Part shown: piece after piece, positions 1-7,488 of the stretch
Layout: the number at the start of each line of letters is the position of its first letter
Position numbering within the stretch: position 1 is the first letter of the stretch
Origin: Halobacteriovorax sp.
GTDB lineage: Bacteria; Bdellovibrionota; Bacteriovoracia; Bacteriovoracales; Bacteriovoracaceae
Assembly: GCA_002720865.1 (NCBI GenBank)
Contig: PBIO01000018.1
Coordinates: 1-64,000, forward strand
Direction: 5' to 3'
DNA length: 64,000 nucleotides
The notes under the pieces: generated by a model
What the model was told of the DNA's origin: nothing
Database searches by the model: none
What the model saw: only the letters and a program-made list of their open reading frames with translations
Program-made: the position numbers and the translations under genes

Positions 1-361
1 AATCAACTGGACTGCACTAGGCAATCACAACAACATTTAACTGGTATCATCTACGGGATCTAAACTCGCCAGAGTTTAAAAAAAGTATGTGTTTAACATA
101 CAACCTTTCTCGTCTTGGTATCTACGGCTTAAAAAATAAGCCGAGAAACTTTGTTCATTTATTAAAATGTTAAAGATCTACTAAAAATATTTAAGTTTTT
201 AGTGACTTGTGTTCGCTTCCGAATTAGTCGTGAGGGGGAATATAGTTGTTCCACAAAGCAAGGTCAACTATTTTTTGTAAGATAAAGTTATATTTTTTTC
301 TATACAAATTAAAAAATTATGCTCTCCGCGTCATCAATAAAAAAGGAGTATACTTAAAACT
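1..361. other. Intergenic or gene-poor left edge
   Basis: No convincing gene was found. One plus-strand frame is open from about position 21 to a stop at 168 and could be the tail or remnant of a coding sequence, but it begins after an in-frame stop and I do not recognise it. The stretch from about 170 to 360 is very AT-rich. It holds a weak candidate promoter for the next gene: TTGTTC near 247, then a 17-nt gap, then TATTTT near 270. A ribosome-binding AGGAG lies at about 344-348. Confidence 0.3.
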
Positions 362-766
362 ATGCAGAACTGGGATATTCAGCTTTCAACCATATTAAAC
401 GACACTTTAAAACCGATGAAGTTCGCTTTGTTTTATAATGACAATAGCACAGACGACTATCAGCTTATTTTTAGTAATATGGAAAAATATGAGGGAAGTG
501 AGTATTGGGATCCCTATTCAATCCCTTCATTAATAAGAGTTCTAACCTTAAAAAATCAAATCGTTTCTGAAACATGTTTAGAGGGGTTTTATAAAGAGCC
601 AACAACAGAGGTTTGTTTTGTTCTTGAGTGGAGCCCTAAGGCCAGAAAAATTATGGTTTTTAATACTGAAAGAGCCAAGGTCTTTGAGCAAGAAGAATTC
701 ATAAACGCCATCAATAGCGAACAAGAGAATTTAAAGAAACTCTACAATAGGATTCTTCATTTATGA
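362..766 (+). CDS. Hypothetical protein upstream of a PilZ protein
   Basis: This 134-residue cytoplasmic protein has no signal peptide or membrane segment. I recognise no family. It is acidic and Trp/Tyr-containing, with a stretch VCFVLEWSPKARKIMVF near residues 85-101 that looks like paired beta strands, and a Lys/Leu-rich helical end. Its stop overlaps the start of the PilZ gene by 4 nt (ATGA), so the two are almost certainly co-transcribed and translationally coupled. By position it may be a partner of the PilZ protein. AGGAG lies 13 nt upstream of the ATG, a rather long spacing. Confidence 0.75.
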   Translation: MQNWDIQLSTILNDTLKPMKFALFYNDNSTDDYQLIFSNMEKYEGSEYWDPYSIPSLIRVLTLKNQIVSETCLEGFYKEPTTEVCFVLEWSPKARKIMVFNTERAKVFEQEEFINAINSEQENLKKLYNRILHL

Positions 767-1122
767 GTACCAATACAAGGATCTTTCCCCGTTACGAAAC
801 AGAAAATATGAAGATTCAGTTTATTGTCCCTTCTATTGAGGATAAAGAATTAAAAGTAGAAAATGTAAGCCTAGGAGGAATAAAGGTTTCTTCTCCTAAA
901 CCGATAAAATTCTCATCAAATTTTGAAACACTTTTAAAGCTTGGAAGCCAAGAGTTTAACCTTATGGCCTATACCGTATGGAAGTTAAATAAAGCGGGAG
1001 GCGAAGAAGAGAAATATAGCTACGGCTTTAGACTGGTCTTTTCAGAAGAAGACAACTACAGAAGATGGCTAACTTTTATGAAAGCTCTTCATCAACATCA
1101 AAAAAATCAAAAGAAAAAATAA
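763..1122 (+). CDS. PilZ domain protein (c-di-GMP receptor candidate)
   Basis: This 119-residue protein is essentially a single PilZ domain. The two hallmark c-di-GMP motifs are visible: an RxxxR pattern (R6 and R10, in RIFPR) and an N-x-S-x-G-G motif at residues 34-39 (NVSLGG). It ends in a basic Lys/Gln tail. PilZ domains bind cyclic di-GMP and pass the signal to motility, secretion or polysaccharide machinery; which target applies here cannot be told from sequence. It is the second gene of a coupled pair, overlapping the preceding gene by 4 nt, and converges on the radical SAM gene only 2 nt away. Confidence 0.85.
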   Translation: MSTNTRIFPRYETENMKIQFIVPSIEDKELKVENVSLGGIKVSSPKPIKFSSNFETLLKLGSQEFNLMAYTVWKLNKAGGEEEKYSYGFRLVFSEEDNYRRWLTFMKALHQHQKNQKKK

Positions 1123-1124
1123 GC

Positions 1125-2180
1125 CTAGAATTTATCTGAATGTTCTTTACGAATTTTAGCCACTTTAAGGGCCATGGGATCGCACCCAGTGTAATTCTCT
1201 GTATTCACAAAAGCGGAACCACTACTTCGATTACAGTAATGGCGAACTTCGCATTTAACACATTCTTTAAAATCACTCTGGGAGAGGTTTCTAATCTTTT
1301 TAAACTCTAAAGAATTATTCCAAATTTCTTCAAAGCTAGAATCTCTTAAATTACCAGACTTAATTGGGGCGCCAATACAAGGGAAAACCTCTCCATCAAG
1401 ACCAATGCCCACGACATTTCTAGCACAAGAACATTGGAAAGCTTCTTCAGAGTTATCGTGCCAAAACAATTCTTTATAAGGTCCATTTAAAAGGAGGTCA
1501 TATTGCTCTTTAGTAATTCCTAGCTCTTGTGAGTCTTCTGTTCCATCGTATCTAGAAGTGATTTCATCCGAGAATTGATAGGGAACACCGAGGCTCTCTG
1601 CCATTTTTATCATATTCCCAATATCGAGACAGTTACCACTATGGAGGATAAGATTTAACTGCACTTCCATATCTTCTGCGATGGCATTTCGAATTCCAGA
1701 AAGAACTGAAGCAAAACTTCCAACATCTCCGGCAAAGTCAGTATAAGTTTTTTCATCAGCTCCATAGACCGAAATATCAAGGGCACGGCAGCCCGAAGCG
1801 ACCAGTTTCTTACAAACCTCTGGAGTAAGTAAATGACCATTGGTCTTTAGACGAGACATGGACTTATTTTCTTGAACTCTAGAAATTAAATCGTAGAGAT
1901 GAGGATAAAGAAGAGCCTCTCCCCCAGTAAAAGAGATGTAGAGTGCTCCGGCCTTACACACTTGATCAATCGTAGTTAAAAACTCTTCTTTGCTAAGCGG
2001 CTCCCCTTTTAAAGAAGCCGGCATTGGTTTAGATCGATCAAAATTATAACAATGGACACATTTATAGTTACAACCAAGAGTCGTCTCAATTGTGACAAAA
2101 AGCGGGATGCAGGACTTATAAGCCGCCTCTATTGTTTGATTTAAGATTGAGGAATTCTCTCTTTTAAAGTCACGAACCAT
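1125..2180 (-). CDS. Radical SAM/SPASM enzyme of a RiPP-like cassette
   Basis: This 351-residue protein has the radical SAM CxxxCxxC motif at C37, C41 and C44 (GCNYKCVHC), followed by FTGGEALLYP, the usual SAM-binding GGE region. The C-terminal SPASM-type region holds cysteines at 250, 252, 268, 307, 310, 316 and 333, which are expected to bind auxiliary Fe-S clusters. SPASM enzymes commonly modify ribosomal peptides, for example with thioether or C-C crosslinks. It overlaps the preceding PqqD-like gene by 11 nt, so both are translated together. The likely substrate is the small peptide encoded at 5010-5195, which carries two Cys residues. That link, and the chemistry, are inference. Confidence 0.85.
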   Translation of the reverse strand: MVRDFKRENSSILNQTIEAAYKSCIPLFVTIETTLGCNYKCVHCYNFDRSKPMPASLKGEPLSKEEFLTTIDQVCKAGALYISFTGGEALLYPHLYDLISRVQENKSMSRLKTNGHLLTPEVCKKLVASGCRALDISVYGADEKTYTDFAGDVGSFASVLSGIRNAIAEDMEVQLNLILHSGNCLDIGNMIKMAESLGVPYQFSDEITSRYDGTEDSQELGITKEQYDLLLNGPYKELFWHDNSEEAFQCSCARNVVGIGLDGEVFPCIGAPIKSGNLRDSSFEEIWNNSLEFKKIRNLSQSDFKECVKCEVRHYCNRSSGSAFVNTENYTGCDPMALKVAKIRKEHSDKF

Positions 2181-2445
2181 GGAGAACTCCTAAGTCAATT
2201 AATTGCTCTACCAAAACGAGTAGATCGCTTTTTGCAACTTCTTCGTCTACCGAGAATTCTAAGCAGACCCTATCTAAAATAAGACTAAGGCTATTCTTTC
2301 CATCGAATAAAACCCAGATAAAGGAGCTCACAGAGTTTAAGCGATGAACCATTTTCTTTGATCCAAGATCCATTAGGATCACCTGGCCCTCAACTTCTTT
2401 CCATGCAACATCTGCTCTTTGTGTTAGAATTCTACTTAGACTCAT
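2170..2445 (-). CDS. PqqD-family peptide recognition protein 1
   Basis: This 91-residue protein is a PqqD-like winged-helix domain, the RiPP recognition element fold. It shows the family pattern of an early strand pair (VILMDLGSKKMVHRLN), then SSFIWVLFDGKNSL, then an acidic helix ending in LIDLGVL. Such proteins bind leader peptides and present them to the modifying enzyme. Its gene runs directly into the radical SAM gene with an 11-nt overlap, making it that enzyme's probable partner. It starts only about 20 nt from the divergent nucleotidyltransferase-fold gene. A second PqqD-like protein lies at 3824-4108. Confidence 0.8.
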   Translation of the reverse strand: MSLSRILTQRADVAWKEVEGQVILMDLGSKKMVHRLNSVSSFIWVLFDGKNSLSLILDRVCLEFSVDEEVAKSDLLVLVEQLIDLGVLHGS

Positions 2446-2464
2446 TAAATTATTCTAATTGTGG

Positions 2465-3439
2465 ATGAAACGAATGACAAAGGAATCTCTGTACCAGGGA
2501 CGAATCTTTAAAGATTACCTACTTAATCAGGAATACTTAGATTCAGAGGAAGGTCAACGTACCCTAAACGAGCATATGCTCCTGGGCTGGCTTGCCAATA
2601 AACAAGAGATTCAAGATAGCACCTTACAACCAATTGCTAAAAAAGAGTTTAAAAGACAATGGCATTTGAATCAAACTTATCAAGAAATACTTGTGGAGTT
2701 AGCTCCTAAGTTTGTAGAGGCTAATATTCGCCCCGTTTTACTCAAAGGAATAACCTTTTTAGATAAAATGTATAAAGATCTAGGTGACCGGTCCATGTCG
2801 GACATCGATATGTTCGTAAATCCAAATGAGCTCAACACCTGTGTCCTTCTTTTAGAATCGGCAGGCTTCACTAAATCTTCTTCTCAAAAATGGAGGGCCA
2901 ACTCCCACAAGCTTGAACTTATTAGGACATCTGAGGGGATTGAGACTGTTATTGAGCTTCATACAAAACTTTTTTATCATGTTGAAGAACCTAAGTGGAA
3001 TTTTAAATGTTTTTCCATTGAACCATATTTGAAGTTGGAAAGTGAAGATGAGTTTCTTTATCTTTGCACCCATGTAGGTTTTCAACATAGTTTTATGAAA
3101 CTTTTCTGGCTACTTGATTTGCATTTTATATTAAGCGGCTTAACGAACATCGATGAAAAGAAAGTTATAAACCTGGCCAAGGCTCATAAAGTGTATAGCT
3201 CATTTAGTATGACTCTTTATATTTTAAAAACATATTTTGGAACAGAACTAAATACTGAATTTAATCAAGTTCAAGAAAAACTCTCTGGCCTTAAAAAATC
3301 GCTCCTCTCAGTTTCTTATTTGATGAATCCAAAGAGTAGTATGCTTCAATACTTATCTATCAAGCATTTATGCAAAGATAGTTTTAGTGAGGCAATAAAT
3401 TATAATCTGGGCTGGATTAAAGATCGTTTTTCTTCTTAA
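2465..3439 (+). CDS. Nucleotidyltransferase-family protein of the RiPP-like cassette
   Basis: This protein of about 324 residues matches the uncharacterised nucleotidyltransferase family often found beside PqqD and HprK-like genes. The key stretch, at about residues 82-118, is LLKGITFLDKMY followed by DRSMSDIDMFV, where the S-D-I-D acidic pair is the metal-binding site of polymerase-beta-type transferases. A helical C-terminal half follows. The role of this family in peptide or polysaccharide clusters is unknown; nucleotidylation of a product or partner is plausible. It is the only plus-strand member of the cassette. Start choice is uncertain: TTG at 2459, ATG at 2465 or ATG at 2474 are all possible and none has a good ribosome-binding site. 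It overlaps the peptidase gene tail-to-tail by 23 nt. Confidence 0.7.
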   Translation: MKRMTKESLYQGRIFKDYLLNQEYLDSEEGQRTLNEHMLLGWLANKQEIQDSTLQPIAKKEFKRQWHLNQTYQEILVELAPKFVEANIRPVLLKGITFLDKMYKDLGDRSMSDIDMFVNPNELNTCVLLLESAGFTKSSSQKWRANSHKLELIRTSEGIETVIELHTKLFYHVEEPKWNFKCFSIEPYLKLESEDEFLYLCTHVGFQHSFMKLFWLLDLHFILSGLTNIDEKKVINLAKAHKVYSSFSMTLYILKTYFGTELNTEFNQVQEKLSGLKKSLLSVSYLMNPKSSMLQYLSIKHLCKDSFSEAINYNLGWIKDRFSS

Positions 3440-3839
3440 TTAAAAAAATTGAAAAAAGGTACATCAAAACCCGAGAAGTAAGTCTAGCTAACTTACCACT
3501 GACGGCCAATGATCGAGAAAGCACAATATACCAGGATAGGAAAAATGATTTGGTAAAATAATACTTATTCAATTTTCTCTTGAATCCAATCACAACGGCA
3601 AAAATATTTTCTTTAGGAATTTCTTCAAAAGAGCAAGACCAATCACCTTTAGTTACAAAAGGTCGATCGCTTATAAGCCTATGAACAATAAACTCTCCAT
3701 TGTCAGGGTCCTTAAAAAGTAAGATATCTCCAATCTCAAAATCTCCATCTTGCTCAATAGCAATCAACTCATCCCCTTCTGTAAGTAAGGGGGTCATGCT
3801 GATTCCTTTAAATGGAATATTTGCTAATTCTTTAGACAC
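3417..3839 (-). CDS. S26-type serine peptidase, SipW/ER-like (Ser-His)
   Basis: This 140-residue protein has the signal-peptidase fold signature. The nucleophile lies in GISMTPLL (S14), followed by GDILLFKD at about 38-44 and a second block, IVHRLI (H53), then TKGD at 63-66. Histidine instead of the bacterial LepB lysine is the mark of the SipW/ER-type S26B class. There is no N-terminal membrane anchor, but residues 97-135 are hydrophobic and could anchor the C-terminus. Peptidases of this class recur in lasso-type clusters and could remove the leader of the cassette peptide; that is inference. The gene overlaps the upstream PqqD-like gene by 16 nt. Confidence 0.75.
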   Translation of the reverse strand: MSKELANIPFKGISMTPLLTEGDELIAIEQDGDFEIGDILLFKDPDNGEFIVHRLISDRPFVTKGDWSCSFEEIPKENIFAVVIGFKRKLNKYYFTKSFFLSWYIVLSRSLAVSGKLARLTSRVLMYLFSIFLIKKKNDL

Positions 3840-4108
3840 AAAAGATCTTTTTTCTCAAAGGTACTTAAAATTTCAATGAGATCCGACCTAGCCTCAGTTT
3901 TACTAACTTCAAATTCATTAGTCATTTCCTCAAGAAGATCGATGAACTTAATTCTAGTTTGTAGCTTACTCCAAATAAAAGAACCCGTTGAGTTTAATTC
4001 GTGAGTGACTGGAGGATTAATATTCGTTTGAAGGACAATAATCTTTCCCCCAAGTTCTTTCCAAGTACATAACGGATTAGCTTGTATTTCCGATGTTTCA
4101 GATAACAT
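3824..4108 (-). CDS. PqqD-family peptide recognition protein 2
   Basis: This 94-residue protein has the same layout as the PqqD-like protein at 2170-2445: KIIVLQTNINPPVTHELN, then GSFIWSKLQ, then an acidic helix beginning FEVSKTEARSD. It is therefore a second recognition-element protein in one cassette. Its gene overlaps the HprK-like kinase gene by 11 nt and the peptidase gene by 16 nt, so it may serve the kinase or the protease rather than the radical SAM enzyme. The closest known setting is the set of PqqD proteins found beside HprK-related kinases in lasso-peptide and exopolysaccharide loci. Confidence 0.8.
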   Translation of the reverse strand: MLSETSEIQANPLCTWKELGGKIIVLQTNINPPVTHELNSTGSFIWSKLQTRIKFIDLLEEMTNEFEVSKTEARSDLIEILSTFEKKDLLCLKN

Positions 4109-5006
4109 TATTCCAACACTCCTTTGATTTGGTGAAATTGAGTTTATAAAAAGGGCAGCTACTTACGACCTTTGTGGCTAAATCAAGTAGCTCTTCTCTT
4201 TCCTTTGCGTCTAAATATTCCCAAAAAATATTTGCGAGTGAGGCCATAAATTTTGAAACCGCTGCTGCAACTTCTAAGTCTTCTTTTGAATCAATATGGG
4301 ATTGATTTAACCAATAAAACCCTGAGACAGGAAACTCTTTAGAAAAGTCAGTGCTATCAAAGCTAAGTCCACCAAGACCACCGGCCCTGGCATACACTTC
4401 GCCATTTTCATAGCGCATGATATTCATATCATCACCCAAGACCATTCGATCTTCTGCCATAGTCGCAATAGTTGATTTTCCGGCCCCTGAATGTCCAAGG
4501 AAAAACTGAGCTTTATTATTCGTTACCACGCATGAGCTATGCAAAAGAAAGTAACCCTTTGATAAAAGTCTTCTTGGTAAAAGCCATCTTAAACAATTAA
4601 AGATCCCATCGCTCTGTACTTCATCTAGGCTAACAAGAGCCTTTGCTACATTATCAATGCCCACGAAATCACGCTGAATGGCCGTCTCTCCAAGCTCAGT
4701 CTTTTTAATTAAGCAATCGGGATTCTCTTCTAAATCCCAATCTTCTCCCCAATTATTGGTTAAATAAATATCTAAGAAAGACTCTCCTTCTAGTGGTGTA
4801 TCTAGTTTCCAGGTTTGAGGTAAGTTACTTGTGATCTGTAAAACAAAGTTTTTGTCTCCATGAAATCTTAAACAAAAACCATGAAAGCGGTAGCTCACCA
4901 CCAAATCTGAGCAAGTTTTTTTCACAAAATCTAATTCTAATTTTTTTAAAAGATTTAACTTATTTTCAAGTAATCCCGAGTTTTGAAAATTCGGACTTAA
5001 TTCCAT
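4098..5006 (-). CDS. HPr-kinase-like (HprK-related) kinase
   Basis: This 302-residue protein has a C-terminal HPr kinase/phosphorylase-like P-loop domain. Walker A is GHSGAGKST at residues 171-179, preceded by a conserved-looking LLHSS (about 154-158) and followed by LGDDMN (190-195), which would hold the catalytic acid. The N-terminal 140 residues look like the divergent domain of HprK-related kinases in lasso clusters. Kinases of this class phosphorylate the C-terminal Ser of some lasso precursors (the paeninodin kinase is the known case). The candidate precursor here ends in Ser61. The gene starts 3 nt after the precursor stop, so it is coupled to it. Confidence 0.8.
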   Translation of the reverse strand: MELSPNFQNSGLLENKLNLLKKLELDFVKKTCSDLVVSYRFHGFCLRFHGDKNFVLQITSNLPQTWKLDTPLEGESFLDIYLTNNWGEDWDLEENPDCLIKKTELGETAIQRDFVGIDNVAKALVSLDEVQSDGIFNCLRWLLPRRLLSKGYFLLHSSCVVTNNKAQFFLGHSGAGKSTIATMAEDRMVLGDDMNIMRYENGEVYARAGGLGGLSFDSTDFSKEFPVSGFYWLNQSHIDSKEDLEVAAAVSKFMASLANIFWEYLDAKEREELLDLATKVVSSCPFYKLNFTKSKECWNNVI

Positions 5007-5009
5007 GAT

Positions 5010-5195
5010 TTATGATGTTAATTTTTTTGAGTTACAAAAATTTGGGCCGCCGGTACTTGCCTTTCTACCGCCTGAGGCTGAGCCATTGCAAAGAGCTCCA
5101 AAGGTTAACAGCTCTTCAGATTCCACCTCTGGCTTTTCATAAGGTCTCTTTTTAACCGTTGGCTTTTTTAAGTCTTCTTCTTTGTCCTTAGACAT
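5010..5195 (-). CDS. Candidate RiPP precursor peptide
   Basis: This 61-residue peptide is encoded first in the minus-strand cassette, with a GGAGAG ribosome-binding site and its own promoter. Residues 1-18 are charged. The motif YEKPEV at 19-24 fits the YxxP-hydrophobic pattern recognised by lasso-type PqqD/B1 proteins, followed at 27-33 by EELLTFG. The presumed core from about residue 34 is Gly/Ser/Asn-rich with two cysteines, C36 (ALCNG) and C54 (NFCNS), and a final SKKLTS ending in Ser61. It resembles proteins described as having a lasso-type leader, but no lasso cyclase or transglutaminase-like B2 gene is present. The product structure is unknown. Confidence 0.75.
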   Translation of the reverse strand: MSKDKEEDLKKPTVKKRPYEKPEVESEELLTFGALCNGSASGGRKASTGGPNFCNSKKLTS

Positions 5196-5226
5196 AATCT
5201 CTCCACTTTTGATAACAACTCATTTG

Positions 5227-5255
5227 ATTATAACTTAAAACTAAAAATATATTAA
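5227..5255 (-). promoter_or_regulatory. Promoter of the RiPP-like cassette
   Basis: On the minus strand a perfect TATAAT (5227-5232) is preceded by TTAATA (5250-5255) with exactly 17 nt between. Transcription would start about 25 nt before the precursor ATG, leaving room for its GGAGAG site. This implies the cassette is transcribed separately from the glycosyltransferase genes upstream. Confidence 0.55.
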
Positions 5256-5267
5256 ACCTATAAGTAC

Positions 5268-6425
5268 CTAAAAATACAAGCTTTCTAGCTTAAATAAGTC
5301 ACTCTCGGCCGATTCTTGGATAAATTGATAAGTTTTGTAACCGGCCTGGACTTCTTTATTCTTAAAGGAAGCATCCTCAATAAGGAGCCGAACTTTCTGA
5401 TAAAGACCGTCATAATCATTATTAAAATGTAGAAGGCCTGTATTGTTTGTCATTAATTCCCCTGCTCCACCTAGGCCCGTTGAAATACAGGGGATACTTT
5501 GTGAAAAAGACTCTAGGATTACTCTTCCAAAAGGCTCTGCTCTATTTGATAAGTGAAGCATTAAATCAATCGAAGAGTAGATCTCCTGAGGACTTACAAG
5601 CCCTTTATGTTCTATCAAGCTCGATTTAAAAAGCTTTTTTAAGCGGTTTAATTGAGCTTCATAATCTGAATGCTCCCCTTTTGTATGATAGATATTTTTT
5701 CCAAAGACTAAGATTTTCTCTACTCCTAAATCTTTCAATTCTTTTTCATACAGGGACGCCCAGAGGTAGAGCTCATGGAGACCCTTCCAAGGTACGCTCA
5801 TTCCCGCAAATCCCAAGACTTTAATTGAATCTTTGGGACTAATCTTGTTTTCATTAATGACTGGATTATAAATTCGAAGGGCCTTTATATCGGTAAAAAT
5901 ATCTTTAAAAGCACTTACTGTTGAATCTGAGTTTCCAATTAATACCAGATTAAACTTAGCAAAGTAACGATAGAGGAATTTTATCAATTTATTTAAACGC
6001 CCTACTTCAGGATAGTCTCTTAAATGCCAAAGAATTCGTCCTTCGTATCCAAATACAATTGCAGAGAGGAAAAGAGGAATGAAAACCTTATTTCCATTGC
6101 ACCAAATATTTTTATATTTTAAAAAGCCTTCAACCTTATAAGTAAGAACTTGCTCTAGCATTCCGAGTAGAACATTAATTAGATTTACTTTTTTTGAGGA
6201 TCGACTGGTTTTATATAAGTCTGAATTATACTTAAAACCTTTTGGCTGATCGAGCCCATTAGATTTTACGAATGACAAAGTTTCTTCTGACGCTTTTAAT
6301 CCCTCTATCTTTGGAAAATAAATATCGAATTTTTCCGGCGAATTTAAGATGCCTAACTGAGTAATAAAGCTTCTCTCAGCCCCGCCAAGTTCAGTGGTAT
6401 TTAAAAGACAGGCACAAGTTTTCAT
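5268..6425 (-). CDS. Glycosyltransferase family 4 protein
   Basis: This 385-residue GT-B enzyme has the GT4 donor-binding motif in the C-terminal domain (EPFGRVILESF followed by IPCISTGLGGAGELM), with the two glutamates seven residues apart. The N-terminus has the nucleotide-sugar GT start LNTTELGGAERSFI. It likely adds a sugar to a lipid-linked glycan on the cytoplasmic face. It overlaps the next upstream glycosyltransferase gene by 4 nt, so the two form one operon. Donor and acceptor cannot be predicted. Confidence 0.85.
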   Translation of the reverse strand: MKTCACLLNTTELGGAERSFITQLGILNSPEKFDIYFPKIEGLKASEETLSFVKSNGLDQPKGFKYNSDLYKTSRSSKKVNLINVLLGMLEQVLTYKVEGFLKYKNIWCNGNKVFIPLFLSAIVFGYEGRILWHLRDYPEVGRLNKLIKFLYRYFAKFNLVLIGNSDSTVSAFKDIFTDIKALRIYNPVINENKISPKDSIKVLGFAGMSVPWKGLHELYLWASLYEKELKDLGVEKILVFGKNIYHTKGEHSDYEAQLNRLKKLFKSSLIEHKGLVSPQEIYSSIDLMLHLSNRAEPFGRVILESFSQSIPCISTGLGGAGELMTNNTGLLHFNNDYDGLYQKVRLLIEDASFKNKEVQAGYKTYQFIQESAESDLFKLESLYF

Positions 6426-7441
6426 ATGCCCTCCACCAGGATCGCCTTGAAAAGTTTTTTATACAGATTTAGTCCATGACTGTTTATACTGTGGCTATAG
6501 GCATTTTTAGACCATTCACTATATTCATTAAGGGCGTGATCATAAAACTTAAGGATTGAGCTATCTAAAAAATTCTCTAAGACAAAGCCGTTAAATCTAT
6601 GATGAATATTTTCAGGTAAACCACCATAACATGAAACAATACTCGGTGTCTTAAAATGTCCGGCTTCAAGAGTGGTGAGGCCAAAGCCCTCGAAAAAACC
6701 CTTCTCGGAATGATCTAGGCTTAAGAGAAGATTAAAATGTGAATCCTGATAGACTTGTTGAAGCTCAGAATCTGATTTATTTAATAAGGGAATGACTTCT
6801 AATTTCTCGGTACTTTTAAAACGCGAACTCGTAATCGAAAGCTGCACCTTTCGATTTGTTAACCTGCCCAAGGACTTTGAAAAATTATAGATCCCATCAA
6901 AGTTTTTATGAGGAACATCTCTAGCAACTGAACAGAGTTTAATAACACCTTCAGAGTCAAACGTACTAGCTAAAGCTGAGTTTTCTATACCTTCAATTGA
7001 GCAGTTATAAACAAAGTCTCTTCCGTAATTTAACTGAAGGCCTTTTTCTTTTAATTTTTCCCTCGTAAAGTCTGATACAAAAAAGTTTGCCCTGGAATTT
7101 GAAAAGTAACTTAAGGTTTTTGCTTTTCCTAACTTTTTAATTAGTTTTTTTATTGGATTTGGCGAGGTGAATAAGATCTCAGATCCGTGACAAAAATTAA
7201 TCGTTTTATCCAAAGGAAAATTAGTAAGAAAGCCTCCCATATAATGGATATGAAAAAAGAAGTCTGCTTGAATATTTTCCTTTGAAAGATTTAATAGGTC
7301 TTTTGGTGATTTCCAATTAAACACTTCGACTAAAAAACCGAGTTCCTCTAAGACTTTTACGACATTTTTGCTAAAAGTGGAAAGCCCTCCTAATTTAGGC
7401 GGATAATCTGGAGTCGTAAGGTAGACTTTATAGTTTTGCAT
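6422..7441 (-). CDS. Glycosyltransferase family 4 protein
   Basis: This 339-residue protein starts with the typical GT4 opening TTPDYPPKLGGLSTF. It carries the C-terminal motif GFFEGFGLTTLEAGHFKTP, which includes the E-x7-E donor-binding pair. Probably a retaining glycosyltransferase of surface polysaccharide assembly. It overlaps the next gene by 4 nt and lies 47 nt downstream of the WecA-like transferase gene, fitting an operon in which sugars are added after the initiating step. Confidence 0.85.
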   Translation of the reverse strand: MQNYKVYLTTPDYPPKLGGLSTFSKNVVKVLEELGFLVEVFNWKSPKDLLNLSKENIQADFFFHIHYMGGFLTNFPLDKTINFCHGSEILFTSPNPIKKLIKKLGKAKTLSYFSNSRANFFVSDFTREKLKEKGLQLNYGRDFVYNCSIEGIENSALASTFDSEGVIKLCSVARDVPHKNFDGIYNFSKSLGRLTNRKVQLSITSSRFKSTEKLEVIPLLNKSDSELQQVYQDSHFNLLLSLDHSEKGFFEGFGLTTLEAGHFKTPSIVSCYGGLPENIHHRFNGFVLENFLDSSILKFYDHALNEYSEWSKNAYSHSINSHGLNLYKKLFKAILVEGI

Positions 7442-7488
7442 CTATTGTATTATATAGAATGGAGGGTAATTGAGGCAAAGGAAAAGAC

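Noticed and set aside
21-168. Open plus-strand frame at the left edge that could be the tail of a gene
   Set aside because: It begins after an in-frame stop, has no good start and no recognisable domain, so it is not called as a gene.
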